In this document: positions 35,668 to 44,712 of the stretch, piece after piece | Layout: every line of letters begins with the position of its first letter | How positions within the stretch are numbered: the stretch's first letter is position 1 | Assembly: GCA_015709575.1 (NCBI GenBank) | Contig: CP054190.1 | Location: 3,780,616 to 3,844,615 of the forward strand | Length of the DNA stretch: 64,000 nt | Source of the DNA: Planctomycetia bacterium | Lineage (GTDB): Bacteria; Planctomycetota; Phycisphaerae; UBA1845; Fen-1342 | Direction of reading: 5' to 3' | Position numbers and translations under genes: made by a program | Notes under the pieces: generated by a model | Databases searched by the model: none | Told to the model about the DNA's origin: nothing | Seen by the model: the letters and a program-made list of their open reading frames with translations, nothing else

Positions 35668-36452
35668 CCCGGCCCACGGACACGATCATCGAGCTGCGGC
35701 GCGTGTCGAAGTCCTTCGGCCCGCAGCGGGTGCTGGACGACATCGACCTGCGGATCGAGCGCGGGCGGAACACGGTCATCATCGGGCGCAGCGGGGTGGG
35801 TAAGAGCGTGCTGCTCAAGCACGTCGTGGGGTTGCTGCATCCCGATCGCGGCGAGGTGTATTTCGACGGACGGCGGGTGGACACCCTGCGCGAGCGCGAG
35901 CTGGTCGCGGTGCGGCGACGGATCAGCTTCGTCTTTCAGCTCAACGCGCTCTTCGACTCGATGTCCGTGGCGGAGAACGTGGCTTTCCCGCTGATCGAGA
36001 CCGGCGACGCGCGCCTGTCGCGCGAGCGGGTGCGCGAGATCGTGCAGCGCAGACTGCAGATGGTCGGGCTGGCGGGCTTTGGTCACAAACGTCCGGCGCA
36101 ACTTTCGGGCGGTGAGAAGAAACGCGTCGCCCTGGCCCGCGCGCTCGCGCTGGAGCCGCCGCCGGCGGTGATCCTCTATGACGAGCCGACCGCCGGCCTG
36201 GATCCGCAGCGCGCCGACAGCATCAACAAGCTCATCCGGCTGCTGCAGCGCGAGCTGGGGGTGACCGGTGTGATCGTGACGCACGACATGCACAGCGCGG
36301 CCGAGATCGGCGACCGGATCCTGATGCTGTGGGACGGGCGCTTCATCGCCGACGGCGATCCCGCGGCCCTGCGTAGCAGCAACGACGAGCGGGTGCGGCG
36401 CTTCGTCGAAGGTCGGGCCGAGCCGGCCGACCTGGCGTCGCTGTCGGCCTAG
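35664..36452 (+). CDS. ABC transporter ATP-binding protein, MlaF/Mkl type
   Basis: About 262 residues. Walker A GRSGVGKSVLLKH, Q-loop FQLNALFDSMSVAENV, signature LSGGEKKRVALARALA, Walker B VILYDEPTAGLDP and switch His in VTHDMHSA are all present. The FDSMSVAENVAFPL segment and overall pattern are those of MlaF-like ATPases that power lipid transport at the outer membrane. No MlaE permease or MCE protein gene lies next to it, so the partner must be elsewhere. The ATG at 35664 overlaps the miaB stop; an ATG at 35655 is also in frame. It is followed by ispG after 65 nt. Confidence 0.9.
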   Translation: MTRPTDTIIELRRVSKSFGPQRVLDDIDLRIERGRNTVIIGRSGVGKSVLLKHVVGLLHPDRGEVYFDGRRVDTLRERELVAVRRRISFVFQLNALFDSMSVAENVAFPLIETGDARLSRERVREIVQRRLQMVGLAGFGHKRPAQLSGGEKKRVALARALALEPPPAVILYDEPTAGLDPQRADSINKLIRLLQRELGVTGVIVTHDMHSAAEIGDRILMLWDGRFIADGDPAALRSSNDERVRRFVEGRAEPADLASLSA

Positions 36453-36517
36453 GCGAGCACCATCGTCCGGTAGAATCGGTCGGAGTTCCGCGGCATCACG
36501 GCAGGAGTTGGCACGCG

Positions 36518-37735
36518 ATGGCAGTGCGCAGAAAAACGCGACGGGTGAACGTCGGCGGCGTCGGCATCGGCGGCGATGCGCCGGTGGCGCTGCAGTCGAT
36601 GACCAGCACCTACACCTACGAGATCGACAAGACCATTGATCAGATCCAGCGACTGGCACGGGCCGGGGCGGACCTGGTGCGCGTCGCGGTGCCGGATCGG
36701 CGCGACACGGAGGCGCTGCCGCATATCCTGGCGGCCTCGCCGGTGCCGCTGGTGGCGGATGTGCACTTCCACTTCGAGCGGGCGATGGAGGCGATCGAGG
36801 CGGGCATTCACAAGATCCGCCTGAACCCGGGCAACATCCAGGATCGGGCAAAGGTGCAGCGCGTGATCGCGGCATGCAAGGAGCGCGGCATCCCGATCCG
36901 CGTCGGCGTGAACGAGGGCGGGATCGTCGAACGCAAGGATAAATCGCGCCGCGCCGAGGAAAAGGCCACGCTCGAAAGCAACTACCGCGGCAATCTCATC
37001 CGCATCATGCTCGACAAGCTCGATGAGTATCTGCGCATCTTCGACGAGGCCGACTTTCACGACGTGGTCATCAGCGCCAAGAGCATTGATCCGACAATCG
37101 TCATCGACGCCTATACCGAGATCAGCCGCCGCTACGACTACCCACTGCACCTGGGCGTGACGCACGCCGGCCCGCCCGAAACGGGACGCATCCGCAGCGT
37201 GACGGCGCTGGGCGCGCTGCTGGCCAACGGCATCGGCGACACCATCCGCATCAGCTACGCCGCCGACCCGATCCACGAGATTGAGGACGGCAAGGAGCTG
37301 CTCTGCTGCCTGGGGCTGCGGCCGCGCACCGAGCCGGAGCTGATCGCCTGCCCGACCTGCGGGCGGATCGAGGTCGATCTGTTCAAGCTGGTGACGGACG
37401 TGCGGCAGAAGCTCGCCGCGGAAATCTCACTGCCGATCAAGGTGGCGGTGATGGGCTGCGTGGTGAACGGGCCGGGCGAATGCGAGGGGGCGGATGTCGC
37501 CATTTTCGCGGGCAACCGCAAGGGCATCATCTACGTGCAGGGGCAGCAGCGCCAGACCGTGCCCGAGGATCGCATGCTGGATGCACTGCTGGAGGAATGC
37601 CGGGCGCTGCAGGACGCCGTGCAGCGCGGCGAAGCGACGCTCACCAATGCGCACGTGGACGTGAAGCCGCCTGATCCGCTGCCGCGGAGGGATGGAAGCG
37701 TGCCGCTGACGGTGGCGGGAAGCGCCCGACGCTGA
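36518..37735 (+). CDS. ispG: 4-hydroxy-3-methylbut-2-en-1-yl diphosphate synthase (HMBPP synthase)
   Basis: Penultimate enzyme of the MEP isoprenoid pathway, a [4Fe-4S] reductase. The TIM-barrel domain begins with VNVGGVGIGGDAPVALQSMT and contains PLVADVHFHFERAMEAIE, IRLNPGNI and IPIRVGVNEGG. The cluster-binding C-terminal part has the cysteines in LIACPTCGRIEVD and VAVMGCVVNGPGECEGADV. Length 405 aa, the short bacterial form without the plant/Chlamydia insert. AGGAG precedes the ATG by 10 nt. It is on the same strand as miaB and the ABC gene and may share their transcript. Confidence 0.97.
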   Translation: MAVRRKTRRVNVGGVGIGGDAPVALQSMTSTYTYEIDKTIDQIQRLARAGADLVRVAVPDRRDTEALPHILAASPVPLVADVHFHFERAMEAIEAGIHKIRLNPGNIQDRAKVQRVIAACKERGIPIRVGVNEGGIVERKDKSRRAEEKATLESNYRGNLIRIMLDKLDEYLRIFDEADFHDVVISAKSIDPTIVIDAYTEISRRYDYPLHLGVTHAGPPETGRIRSVTALGALLANGIGDTIRISYAADPIHEIEDGKELLCCLGLRPRTEPELIACPTCGRIEVDLFKLVTDVRQKLAAEISLPIKVAVMGCVVNGPGECEGADVAIFAGNRKGIIYVQGQQRQTVPEDRMLDALLEECRALQDAVQRGEATLTNAHVDVKPPDPLPRRDGSVPLTVAGSARR

Positions 37736-37878
37736 CGAAGCCGACGACCCACAATCGGCCGCAAACTCAAGCCGGGCAGACTCGGGGCATCGACCGTCGC
37801 GCGGGCGACACCCGACGCGAAGCGGGCGCTGCGATCCCCAGCCCGCCTATCGCTCAAATCCGTGGAACAACGGCTCGA

Positions 37879-38898
37879 TCACCGCACGCCGGAGCGCGGG
37901 TCAAAGTCGTGCAGCACCGCGCCATTCGCCGCGGTCACGCGCCAGACCAACTGCGGGAAGGCCGGCGTGCGATCATCGCGTACGAACACGTACTCGATCG
38001 ACCCGCCGCGAGCGAACTCGCTGCACTGGGCCGCGGCCGCGAAGCGCAGCGACTGAAACGCATTCTGGAACCCGCTGCACTCGCAGCCCGTCCCCTGAAT
38101 TTCCGCCGACACGCGACGCCCTGAACCAACGCCCAGAGCGGTCGAACCCGAAAGCTGGTCGCGCGCATCGACGTAGTAGAAAGAGTCCTGCTGGCACAGC
38201 GGCGTGGAGGTGTTGATCTGATCGGAGCCGCACGGGTCCGGGTTCGGGAAGGAGATCTGCAGTCGCGCGCCGTCGCCGGTTCCGGGGTTGTGGAACAGGA
38301 TGATGTTCGGCACCGGCACCTGCGCTCCGCCGGAGACAAAAAACTCATCGAACGTCGCGTTCGTGCCCTGCGCCGGGGCAATCGCCGACCCTAGGCCGGT
38401 CGTGCCGGACCCGCCCGCCTTGCGGAAGCGGCCGGCCTCGTGGAAGTACACCAGCGAACCGGCCGGTATGCAGAACGTGCCGAGCGGGGTGTCCGCCGCC
38501 AGGCGTGTGTAGCCGAAGGAGGTGTACAGCGGAACATCCCGCTCACACACCGCGCCCTCGGCCTCGTCCGTCTGCACGAATGCGATCAGGATCATGAAAT
38601 AGTGCACGAAGTCATTCGTCGCCTGGTTGCGCATCGAGATGCGCACGAACTTCTGCGCGTCCGGCAGCGTGCAAGGATCAATCGTGCCCTCGCCCGCCGA
38701 CCCCGCCCCAGCCCGAGCACCGCCAGTGGATGTGCCACCCGGCGTGACCGCTCCGCCGCCATTGCCGCCGACGTATTCGAACGGCGAGCCGAACAGCGAC
38801 GTAATCCCCGATGCGCCGCCCGCGCAGCCGGCGGCCGTGAGGGCGACCAGCGTGACGCAAGTTGCGGCTGTGAAGCGACGGAAGTTCATAAACGCCAT
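37879..38898 (-). CDS. Putative lipoprotein of unknown function
   Basis: About 339 residues. The signal FTAATCVTLVALTAAGC ends in a lipobox cysteine. A Gly/Thr/Ala linker follows to about residue 65, then a beta-rich body with six or more cysteines (for example IDPCTLPDAQKF, GTFCIPAGSLVYFHEAGRF, STPLCQQDSFYYVDA and GTGCECSGFQNAF) that could form disulphides outside the cytoplasm. I do not recognise the family. The ATG at 38898 has AGGAG 8 nt upstream and is preferred over one at 38889. It is monocistronic as far as can be seen, with 272 nt of noncoding sequence upstream. Confidence 0.7.
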   Translation of the reverse strand: MAFMNFRRFTAATCVTLVALTAAGCAGGASGITSLFGSPFEYVGGNGGGAVTPGGTSTGGARAGAGSAGEGTIDPCTLPDAQKFVRISMRNQATNDFVHYFMILIAFVQTDEAEGAVCERDVPLYTSFGYTRLAADTPLGTFCIPAGSLVYFHEAGRFRKAGGSGTTGLGSAIAPAQGTNATFDEFFVSGGAQVPVPNIILFHNPGTGDGARLQISFPNPDPCGSDQINTSTPLCQQDSFYYVDARDQLSGSTALGVGSGRRVSAEIQGTGCECSGFQNAFQSLRFAAAAQCSEFARGGSIEYVFVRDDRTPAFPQLVWRVTAANGAVLHDFDPRSGVR

Positions 38899-39171
38899 GG
38901 GCTTAACTCCTATCGGCGCGGCCGGTTCAGCGGCCCGACGCGCGCACGGACCGCCCGTCGGAGGGTGCTGCGGCCTTAGAATATACGCTCGACCAGCCTG
39001 TCTCACAAGCCGCCCGACGAACGAGCCTGACCGACACAATCGGATGATGGCCGCTGTCCGCCACCGTCAGCTGCGCCTTCCTTGAATCTGGATCTCGCGG
39101 CGCGCAATCTCGGCAAGTGCAGCACCGTCATTGCTTTACGTCCAATCCAGGTCGGCAACAGGTCCGTATCG

Positions 39172-40788
39172 CTAGTCGATCACCTTCACCATCCGCACCA
39201 TGCGTGACACCGACGGCACGAGGACATGTGGCCGGTCGCCGTCAGTCAGGATGAACAGCATGTAAAAGCCGAATTGGGCCAGTTGTGCGTTCGCCGGCGC
39301 CTGTATTTTGAGCGCCGTTGAATTGGTGCGCGTGAAGTCCAGCTTCACGAGCCGCTGGTTGTGATCTAACCCATGCGTCGCCGCGCCGAGCCGCAACAGG
39401 TGAACCGCACGAACTTCGCTCGTGTGCGGCGTCGTCAACGTCACTTCGTACGTCTTGTCGTACTCCATTTGCGTTGGCGCGGCATCAATCGTGACACGAC
39501 GGGTTGACGGATATGTGCCATCGTCGTCGAACAGGTACGGCGGCCGGTAGATCTCGATCGAGGGCTGCCGGCCTGGGTCGGTCCCTCCTGCCACCATGAC
39601 CCGCCCATCCGGCAGGAGCAACGTGGCCGAGTGATAGGCGCGCGGCCGTTGGTGTGGGGCAACCGTCTTCCAGCGCTGTGTCGGCGGCGCATCCGGTCGG
39701 AAAATCTGCGGGGTCATGACCGGCTCATCATCGACCTCGCCGCCCATCGCGATCACGTTCCCATCGGCCATGATCGTAAACTGAACGTGCTCTCGCCCGA
39801 TGAAGTCCGCGCTCACGTTCGACCAGTCCGGCGGGTCTTCCTTCACGTCCGCAATGAATGCCTGGTGCTGGTCGCCTTTAATCACGAAGTTGCCACTGTA
39901 CATGGCAGCCGAGTAACCCTCAATCGGCGCCGTTGCCGCCATACTCCAGGTCTGCAGCCCTGGGTTCAGAACCAGCGTTTCTCGTGGCGGAAATCCGCCG
40001 CAGCGATGACGTTCGTGGGTGCCGCCGGAAAAAATCCTGCCCGTTGATAGTGGAAACGTGAACGGGTACCAGACCAGATCGCGCCCGGCGGTGTATGCCC
40101 CTTGTCCATCCTGCTGGTCGAGCCAGACCTGCTGAGTAACAGCCGGATGATCGGGACGAATGATGACCGGCAGAAGCGCAGGATCCCGCAAGGTCGCTCC
40201 GCGGCAGTCCGCGCCAGGGCAGTTGTAGCAAGGAGCGCTGGCCCCGTTCGGGGATGGCGTTCCACCGGTCACAAGAACATCGCCTTCCGGCAGTGATGTG
40301 ACGGTCGGGTACCAGCGGGGGCCCGGCGTGGCTCCATAGTGGAGATCTGCCAGCGCCGACCACGGGTTCTGCTCTGCGCTGCTCTGGGCTGGATTGAAGA
40401 GCAGAACCTTCTCGGTTCCGCCACCGTCCGAATCGGCACCGCCGACGAACACGATGCGACCATCGGGCAGCGGGGCATGCCCTGAGCACATCAGCCCGAT
40501 CTGCGGACTGATCGCGCTGCGTGGAACGAAGTCAGCCCGCGCTTCGTTGTTCGCCGGGTTAAACAGAAATTCGGCGGGACGGCTCGAGTGCTCCGTGTCG
40601 ATACAGAGCACTTCGCCGGTGTGCAGCAGGATCGCGTGATGTGCGACGCCGCCAACGCCAGCGGATGCGTTGCTCCAGGGAGGTTGATTGATGTCGAGCC
40701 GCGGCTCCCATGCTCCCTCTTCCGGCGGCGCAGCGGCTGCAACTGTGCAGACGACGCCCGTAATAAAGCCAGGAAAAACACGTTGCAC
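39172..40788 (-). CDS. Secreted kelch-type copper radical oxidase (galactose/glyoxal oxidase-like, AA5)
   Basis: About 538 residues with a signal peptide ending near AAAAPPE. The repeated PDGxVxxxGG blades form a kelch propeller, followed by a C-terminal immunoglobulin-like DUF1929 domain. The copper-site residues of galactose oxidase have clear equivalents: Cys101 in LMCSGHAPLPDG, Tyr160 in PRWYPTVTSLP, Tyr385-His386 in RAYHSATLLLPDG, and His472 in THGLDHNQR. The Cys-Tyr radical cofactor could therefore form, giving oxidation of alcohols or aldehydes with H2O2 production. The start is GTG with GGGAGG 7 nt upstream. It is divergent from the propeller-dockerin gene by only 25 nt, so promoters must overlap. 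Confidence 0.84.
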   Translation of the reverse strand: MQRVFPGFITGVVCTVAAAAPPEEGAWEPRLDINQPPWSNASAGVGGVAHHAILLHTGEVLCIDTEHSSRPAEFLFNPANNEARADFVPRSAISPQIGLMCSGHAPLPDGRIVFVGGADSDGGGTEKVLLFNPAQSSAEQNPWSALADLHYGATPGPRWYPTVTSLPEGDVLVTGGTPSPNGASAPCYNCPGADCRGATLRDPALLPVIIRPDHPAVTQQVWLDQQDGQGAYTAGRDLVWYPFTFPLSTGRIFSGGTHERHRCGGFPPRETLVLNPGLQTWSMAATAPIEGYSAAMYSGNFVIKGDQHQAFIADVKEDPPDWSNVSADFIGREHVQFTIMADGNVIAMGGEVDDEPVMTPQIFRPDAPPTQRWKTVAPHQRPRAYHSATLLLPDGRVMVAGGTDPGRQPSIEIYRPPYLFDDDGTYPSTRRVTIDAAPTQMEYDKTYEVTLTTPHTSEVRAVHLLRLGAATHGLDHNQRLVKLDFTRTNSTALKIQAPANAQLAQFGFYMLFILTDGDRPHVLVPSVSRMVRMVKVID

Positions 40789-40813
40789 GGTTTGACCTCC
40801 CGGGTATCATGAA

Positions 40814-41983
40814 ATGAAGCTCGTTAAACGCCGTCTGTGGCAAGATGCTATGGCCAGCCCGTCTCATTTGTCAGCCCTCTCGTCGCATGTTCTCGGACGG
40901 ACGCCGCTGCGCAGGGCCGCGGCAATCTGCACATGCTGGGTCGCGATCGCCGCACAGGCCCAGCCCAATCCGGCCGGCTTCGTGCCGGGGCATGTGTTCT
41001 TCTCTGCAAGGGGGGCCTGCGGAGACGGATTTGATTCAGCGCTTTTTGAGCTTGATCCGGAGACGGGCGAGCGCTGGCTTTGGAAGACCCACCTGGACGG
41101 ACTGATCTGTCCCGACGGCCTGCGCTTTACGCCCGACGGCCGTTACCTGCGCATCCTGGACTTTGGCGCTTCCCGCATCTGGGACATGGACGCGCAAGGC
41201 AACCTGATCCTGCGATACAGCGTACTCGCGCCGGCAGGCGGGAACGGACTCATCTGGGATCGGCAGGGCACTTTCTACTGCACCGTGAACGTCAGTGGCC
41301 AGCTTTTCTATTTTCCCGGCGATCAACTTCCCGGCTTCGGCGGTCCGGCCATGTCGGCGGGTGGGCTGGCGAGAACGCGGAGTGGCAGGCTGCTGGCAGC
41401 GAACGGCTGGCTCAAGGAGTTCACAACCAGCAGCCTCACATTGCTGCAGCAATTTGGCCCCATTGGAGGGGCCAAATCCATTGTGATCGACCGCTCGAAC
41501 AACTGGTACGTCGCAACCAGCGAACAGCCATTGGGCCGACTCTACAAGTATCCCAACGGCAATCTCGCCACGCCGCAACTGCTGGCAACAAACTATCAGC
41601 GCGGCGGATATATCACGCTGGCGCTCTCGCCTGACCAGAATACGCTGTATGTTGGATCGAGCACGATTTACGCAATGGACCCGAATACCGGGGCCGTGCA
41701 GGAGTCATGGCCAGAGGTACCGCACCCCCACCCCGACTTGTTCTATCGGATGCCGGTTGGAATGGCCGTCTACGATCCCCCCAAGCCCGGCGACCTCAAC
41801 TGCGACGGCTTCATCGACAACTTCGACATCGACCCCTTCCTCCTCGCCCTCACCGGAGACGCCGACTACGAACTCAGGTACTTCTTCTGCGACGCCAACC
41901 TCGCCGACGTCAACCAGGACGGCCAGGCCGACCTCTTCGATATCGACCCCTTCATCCAACGCCTCATCCACGAAGCTCCCTGA
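40814..41983 (+). CDS. Secreted beta-propeller protein with C-terminal dockerin-like pair
   Basis: About 389 residues. After a signal-like N-terminus (ICTCWVAIAAQAQ) come repeated blades such as GLRFTPDGRYLRILDFGASRI and ALSPDQNTLYVGSS, typical of SMP-30/NHL-like six-bladed propellers. The last 70 residues are two dockerin-like loops, GDLNCDGFIDNFDIDPFL and ADVNQDGQADLFDIDPFI. The second is a weaker calcium loop. Codon use changes sharply at about 41777: the tail uses CTC for all eight Leu, while the body favours CTG. The ATG at 40814 has no ribosome site; ATG at 40850 is a realistic alternative. Its partner is probably the divergent oxidase gene. Confidence 0.78.
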   Translation: MKLVKRRLWQDAMASPSHLSALSSHVLGRTPLRRAAAICTCWVAIAAQAQPNPAGFVPGHVFFSARGACGDGFDSALFELDPETGERWLWKTHLDGLICPDGLRFTPDGRYLRILDFGASRIWDMDAQGNLILRYSVLAPAGGNGLIWDRQGTFYCTVNVSGQLFYFPGDQLPGFGGPAMSAGGLARTRSGRLLAANGWLKEFTTSSLTLLQQFGPIGGAKSIVIDRSNNWYVATSEQPLGRLYKYPNGNLATPQLLATNYQRGGYITLALSPDQNTLYVGSSTIYAMDPNTGAVQESWPEVPHPHPDLFYRMPVGMAVYDPPKPGDLNCDGFIDNFDIDPFLLALTGDADYELRYFFCDANLADVNQDGQADLFDIDPFIQRLIHEAP

Positions 41984-42100
41984 ATACCGCACCGCAGACG
42001 CGGACCACCGAACAATACGCCTGCCGAGCCGAGTGTCCGGCGCCGCGGACCACGCCCTCTTCCTCCATCCGGCCGAAGCCGCTTCGTCACGACCGGTGCG

Positions 42101-43309
42101 TCAATCCGCGGCAATCAGCTCCGTGCCCAGCACGTTCTGGTGCTCCTCAATCCGGCGCAGCACCGGCTCATCCGGGCGCTTGTCCAGCCGGATCTGGGCC
42201 ACCGCGGCCTTGCCGCCGTCATAAATGACGTGGTCCATCTCCTCGACGTTGATGGACGCGGTCGCCAGGTGGTTGAACACATGCGCCAGGCCGCCCGGGC
42301 GGTTCCAGAGCCGCACGACCAGGATGCAGGTCGCGTTGGATCGCTCCTGCACATTCACGCAGTTGATCGCCTTCCCGGTCTGCATGTACTGGGCGATGAT
42401 CCGCACCGTTTCCTGCGCCACGGCCCGCTGGGCCTCCTCTGTCGAAGCGCCGATGTGGTGCGTGCCGTAGAGGTTCGGCACGTCGCAGCAGGGTGAGTCG
42501 ATCGTCGGCGCGTCGGCCGACGGCTCGTTCTCGAAGACGTCCAGCGCCGCCCCGCGAATCCGCCCCTCGCGCAGCGCCGCCAGAAGCGCCGCCTCATCGA
42601 CCACGCCGCCGCGGCTGGTGTTGACCAGCAGGGCGGTCGGCTTCATCGAACGAATCCGGCGATCGTCGATCAGGTGGTGCGTGCCCTCGCCGCCGCTGAC
42701 GTGTACCGTCACCACGTCCGAGAGGCGCATCAGCTCATCCATGTCCGTGCGGCGGGCAGTGGGAAAATCGACCAGGCGGCGGTTGCGCCCGAGATGGAAG
42801 TACAGCACGTTCATCTCGAAAGCCAGCGCGCGACGGGCGACCTCCGTTCCGATCCGCCCCGCCCCCACCACCCCGATCGTCATCCCCCGCAGCCCCTGCG
42901 ACCGCTTGCTGTACTCCTTCTTGCACCACTTGTGAGCACGCAGGTCAATCACGTTGTCCGGAATCCGCCGATCGAGCGAGATGATCAACCCAATCGTCAG
43001 CTCGGCCACCGCGGCGGCGTTCTGGCCGGGGCAATTGGAGACCAGGATGCCGCGCTTGGAGGCGGCCGGGATGTCGATGTTGTCCACGCCCGCCCCGGCC
43101 CGCACGATCAGCTTGAGGCGCTTGGCGCACTCGATCACCGCCGAGGTGACCTTGGTCGAGCGAACGATCAGGACGTCCGGATCCAGCTCCGCAACGCGCT
43201 TGACCAGCGCGTCACCCTTGGTGCCCGGCTCATAGCTGACCTGTGCCCCGAGCGCACCCAATTCCGCGACGCCGAAGCTCTCAAACGCATCCGCAATCAG
43301 GATCTTCAT
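42101..43309 (-). CDS. serA: D-3-phosphoglycerate dehydrogenase with ACT domain
   Basis: Oxidises 3-phosphoglycerate in the first step of serine synthesis. The NAD-binding domain has VVGAGRIGTEVARRA and the catalytic residues are in VNTSRGGVVDEAAL (Arg), ALDVFENEPS (Glu) and NLYGTHHIGAST (His). The last 75 residues (ILVVRLWNRPGGLAHVFNHLA and following) form an ACT domain, suggesting feedback control by serine or another amino acid. About 402 aa, comparable to the E. coli enzyme. A 2-hydroxyacid dehydrogenase with another substrate cannot be excluded, but the ACT tail favours SerA. No serB or serC is beside it; it is divergent from the nuo genes. Confidence 0.88.
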   Translation of the reverse strand: MKILIADAFESFGVAELGALGAQVSYEPGTKGDALVKRVAELDPDVLIVRSTKVTSAVIECAKRLKLIVRAGAGVDNIDIPAASKRGILVSNCPGQNAAAVAELTIGLIISLDRRIPDNVIDLRAHKWCKKEYSKRSQGLRGMTIGVVGAGRIGTEVARRALAFEMNVLYFHLGRNRRLVDFPTARRTDMDELMRLSDVVTVHVSGGEGTHHLIDDRRIRSMKPTALLVNTSRGGVVDEAALLAALREGRIRGAALDVFENEPSADAPTIDSPCCDVPNLYGTHHIGASTEEAQRAVAQETVRIIAQYMQTGKAINCVNVQERSNATCILVVRLWNRPGGLAHVFNHLATASINVEEMDHVIYDGGKAAVAQIRLDKRPDEPVLRRIEEHQNVLGTELIAAD

Positions 43310-43545
43310 CTTCGCCCATCCACGCCTGGTCGCGACGACGAGTGCAGCCGCGCCCGCGGCCGTCGGTCACGATCCGAAACGGGCATGATATCGCACCCGG
43401 CCGCCGCACGGCACGCGGCGCGGGGGCGGTTTGGAGCGGTTGAAAACAACCCGACCGCTTCGTACCATGCCCGCTCTGAATCGGGCCTCACGACGCGCTG
43501 CGGCGCGGATTCGGCGTTGTCGTCGGCCGGTGCAAAGCGAGTTCC

Positions 43546-44328
43546 ATGCTGCTCCTGACGCTGCTGGTGGTCGTCGGCGGAATCGGCCTGTACATGGCCA
43601 TGCCGCGCGGTCGCACCGCGCCCGCGCGCGGGGTGCTGGCGCTGCTCGCGCTGGCGGCCGGGGCCATGCTGGTCGCGATTCTGATCAACCTGCCGTCGGG
43701 CATCGTGACACCGGCGCGGCCCACCATGGTCGCGCTCTCCGCGTTGGCGCTGCTGGCGGCGGTGCGCGTCGTCACGCACTCGCGCCCGGTCTACAGCGCG
43801 CTGTACTTCGTGCTGCTGGTGCTGGCGAATGCCGGGCTGCTGCTGCTGATGCAGGCTGAGTTCCTGGCGACCGGGCTGGTGATCATCTACGCCGGGGCGA
43901 TCCTGGTGACCTACATTTTCGTCATCATGCTCGCGCAGCAGACCACCGGAAAAGCGGCCTACGACACCGAATCGCGCGAGCCGCTGCTGGGCTGTTTCGC
44001 CGGGTTCCTGCTGCTGGCGGTGCTGGCCGGGGGAATCTACGGCGCGGCCGTCCCCGGCTCGCTGGAGCGGTCCGGCACCGGCGGGCCGCTGGCGGCCGAG
44101 GCAATCGACGCGCAGCCGGACCTCGCGCCGACCGCGGCGCTGCTATCGGACGTCAACCGGCTCTCCGAGCCGGGGCCGGGTCACGGCACGACCGAGCGGC
44201 TGGGCACGCATCTGCTGACCAGCTACTTCCTCGCGATGGAGCTGGCCGGCGTTCTGCTTCTGGCGGCGATGGTCGGGGCGATCGCGATTGCCCGGCGGCA
44301 ATTGTCCGCGATGGAGCCCGCGGCATGA
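43546..44328 (+). CDS. nuoJ: NADH-quinone oxidoreductase subunit J
   Basis: Membrane-arm subunit of complex I. The core family block is YSALYFVLLVLANAGLLLL with AGAILVTYIFVIMLAQ shortly after. The protein is 260 aa, longer than most NuoJ (160-200), because roughly 60 residues with two extra hydrophobic segments precede the usual start, and there is a polar loop before the final helix. First gene of a five-gene nuoJKLMN run on the plus strand. The ATG at 43546 has a weak ribosome site, so the exact start is uncertain; no better in-frame start with a ribosome site was seen. Confidence 0.9.
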   Translation: MLLLTLLVVVGGIGLYMAMPRGRTAPARGVLALLALAAGAMLVAILINLPSGIVTPARPTMVALSALALLAAVRVVTHSRPVYSALYFVLLVLANAGLLLLMQAEFLATGLVIIYAGAILVTYIFVIMLAQQTTGKAAYDTESREPLLGCFAGFLLLAVLAGGIYGAAVPGSLERSGTGGPLAAEAIDAQPDLAPTAALLSDVNRLSEPGPGHGTTERLGTHLLTSYFLAMELAGVLLLAAMVGAIAIARRQLSAMEPAA

Positions 44329-44398
44329 CGCGCATGCGAGCCACTCCCGCAACCCGCGACCGGCGCTGGCCGCTCCCGAACCCGAAGGGAGCGCCGCG

Positions 44399-44710
44399 AT
44401 GCTGATTCCGCTGGTTCTCGTCGGAGCGGCGCTCTTCGCGCTGGGGTTGATCGGCTTCGTCACACGTAGAAACCTCATCATCATCTTCCTGTGCACGGAA
44501 TTGATGTTCCAGGGCATCGTGCTCAACCTCGCGGCGTTCGGCCGCTACCCGCTCAGCGGGTCGCCGACGCTCGACGGGCAGGCCTTCGCCATCTTCCTGC
44601 TGGCGATTGCCGCGTCTGAAGCGGCCCTCGGGCTGGCCCTGGTGGTGCTGCTCTATCGCTATCGCGGCACGCTCGACGCGAACGCTTACAAAGTGCTGAA
44701 GGACTCCTGA
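44399..44710 (+). CDS. nuoK: NADH-quinone oxidoreductase subunit K
   Basis: About 103 residues with three membrane helices, the usual NuoK size. The family features are GLIGFVTRRNLIIIFLCTELMFQGIVLNL, read in parts (RRNLIIIFLCTELM has the membrane Glu needed for proton transfer), and AASEAALGLALVVLLYR with the second conserved Glu. ATG at 44399 with GGGAG about 8 nt upstream. It lies between nuoJ (70 nt) and nuoL (2 nt after the stop), so it is clearly part of the operon. Confidence 0.95.
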   Translation: MLIPLVLVGAALFALGLIGFVTRRNLIIIFLCTELMFQGIVLNLAAFGRYPLSGSPTLDGQAFAIFLLAIAASEAALGLALVVLLYRYRGTLDANAYKVLKDS

Positions 44711-44712
44711 TC

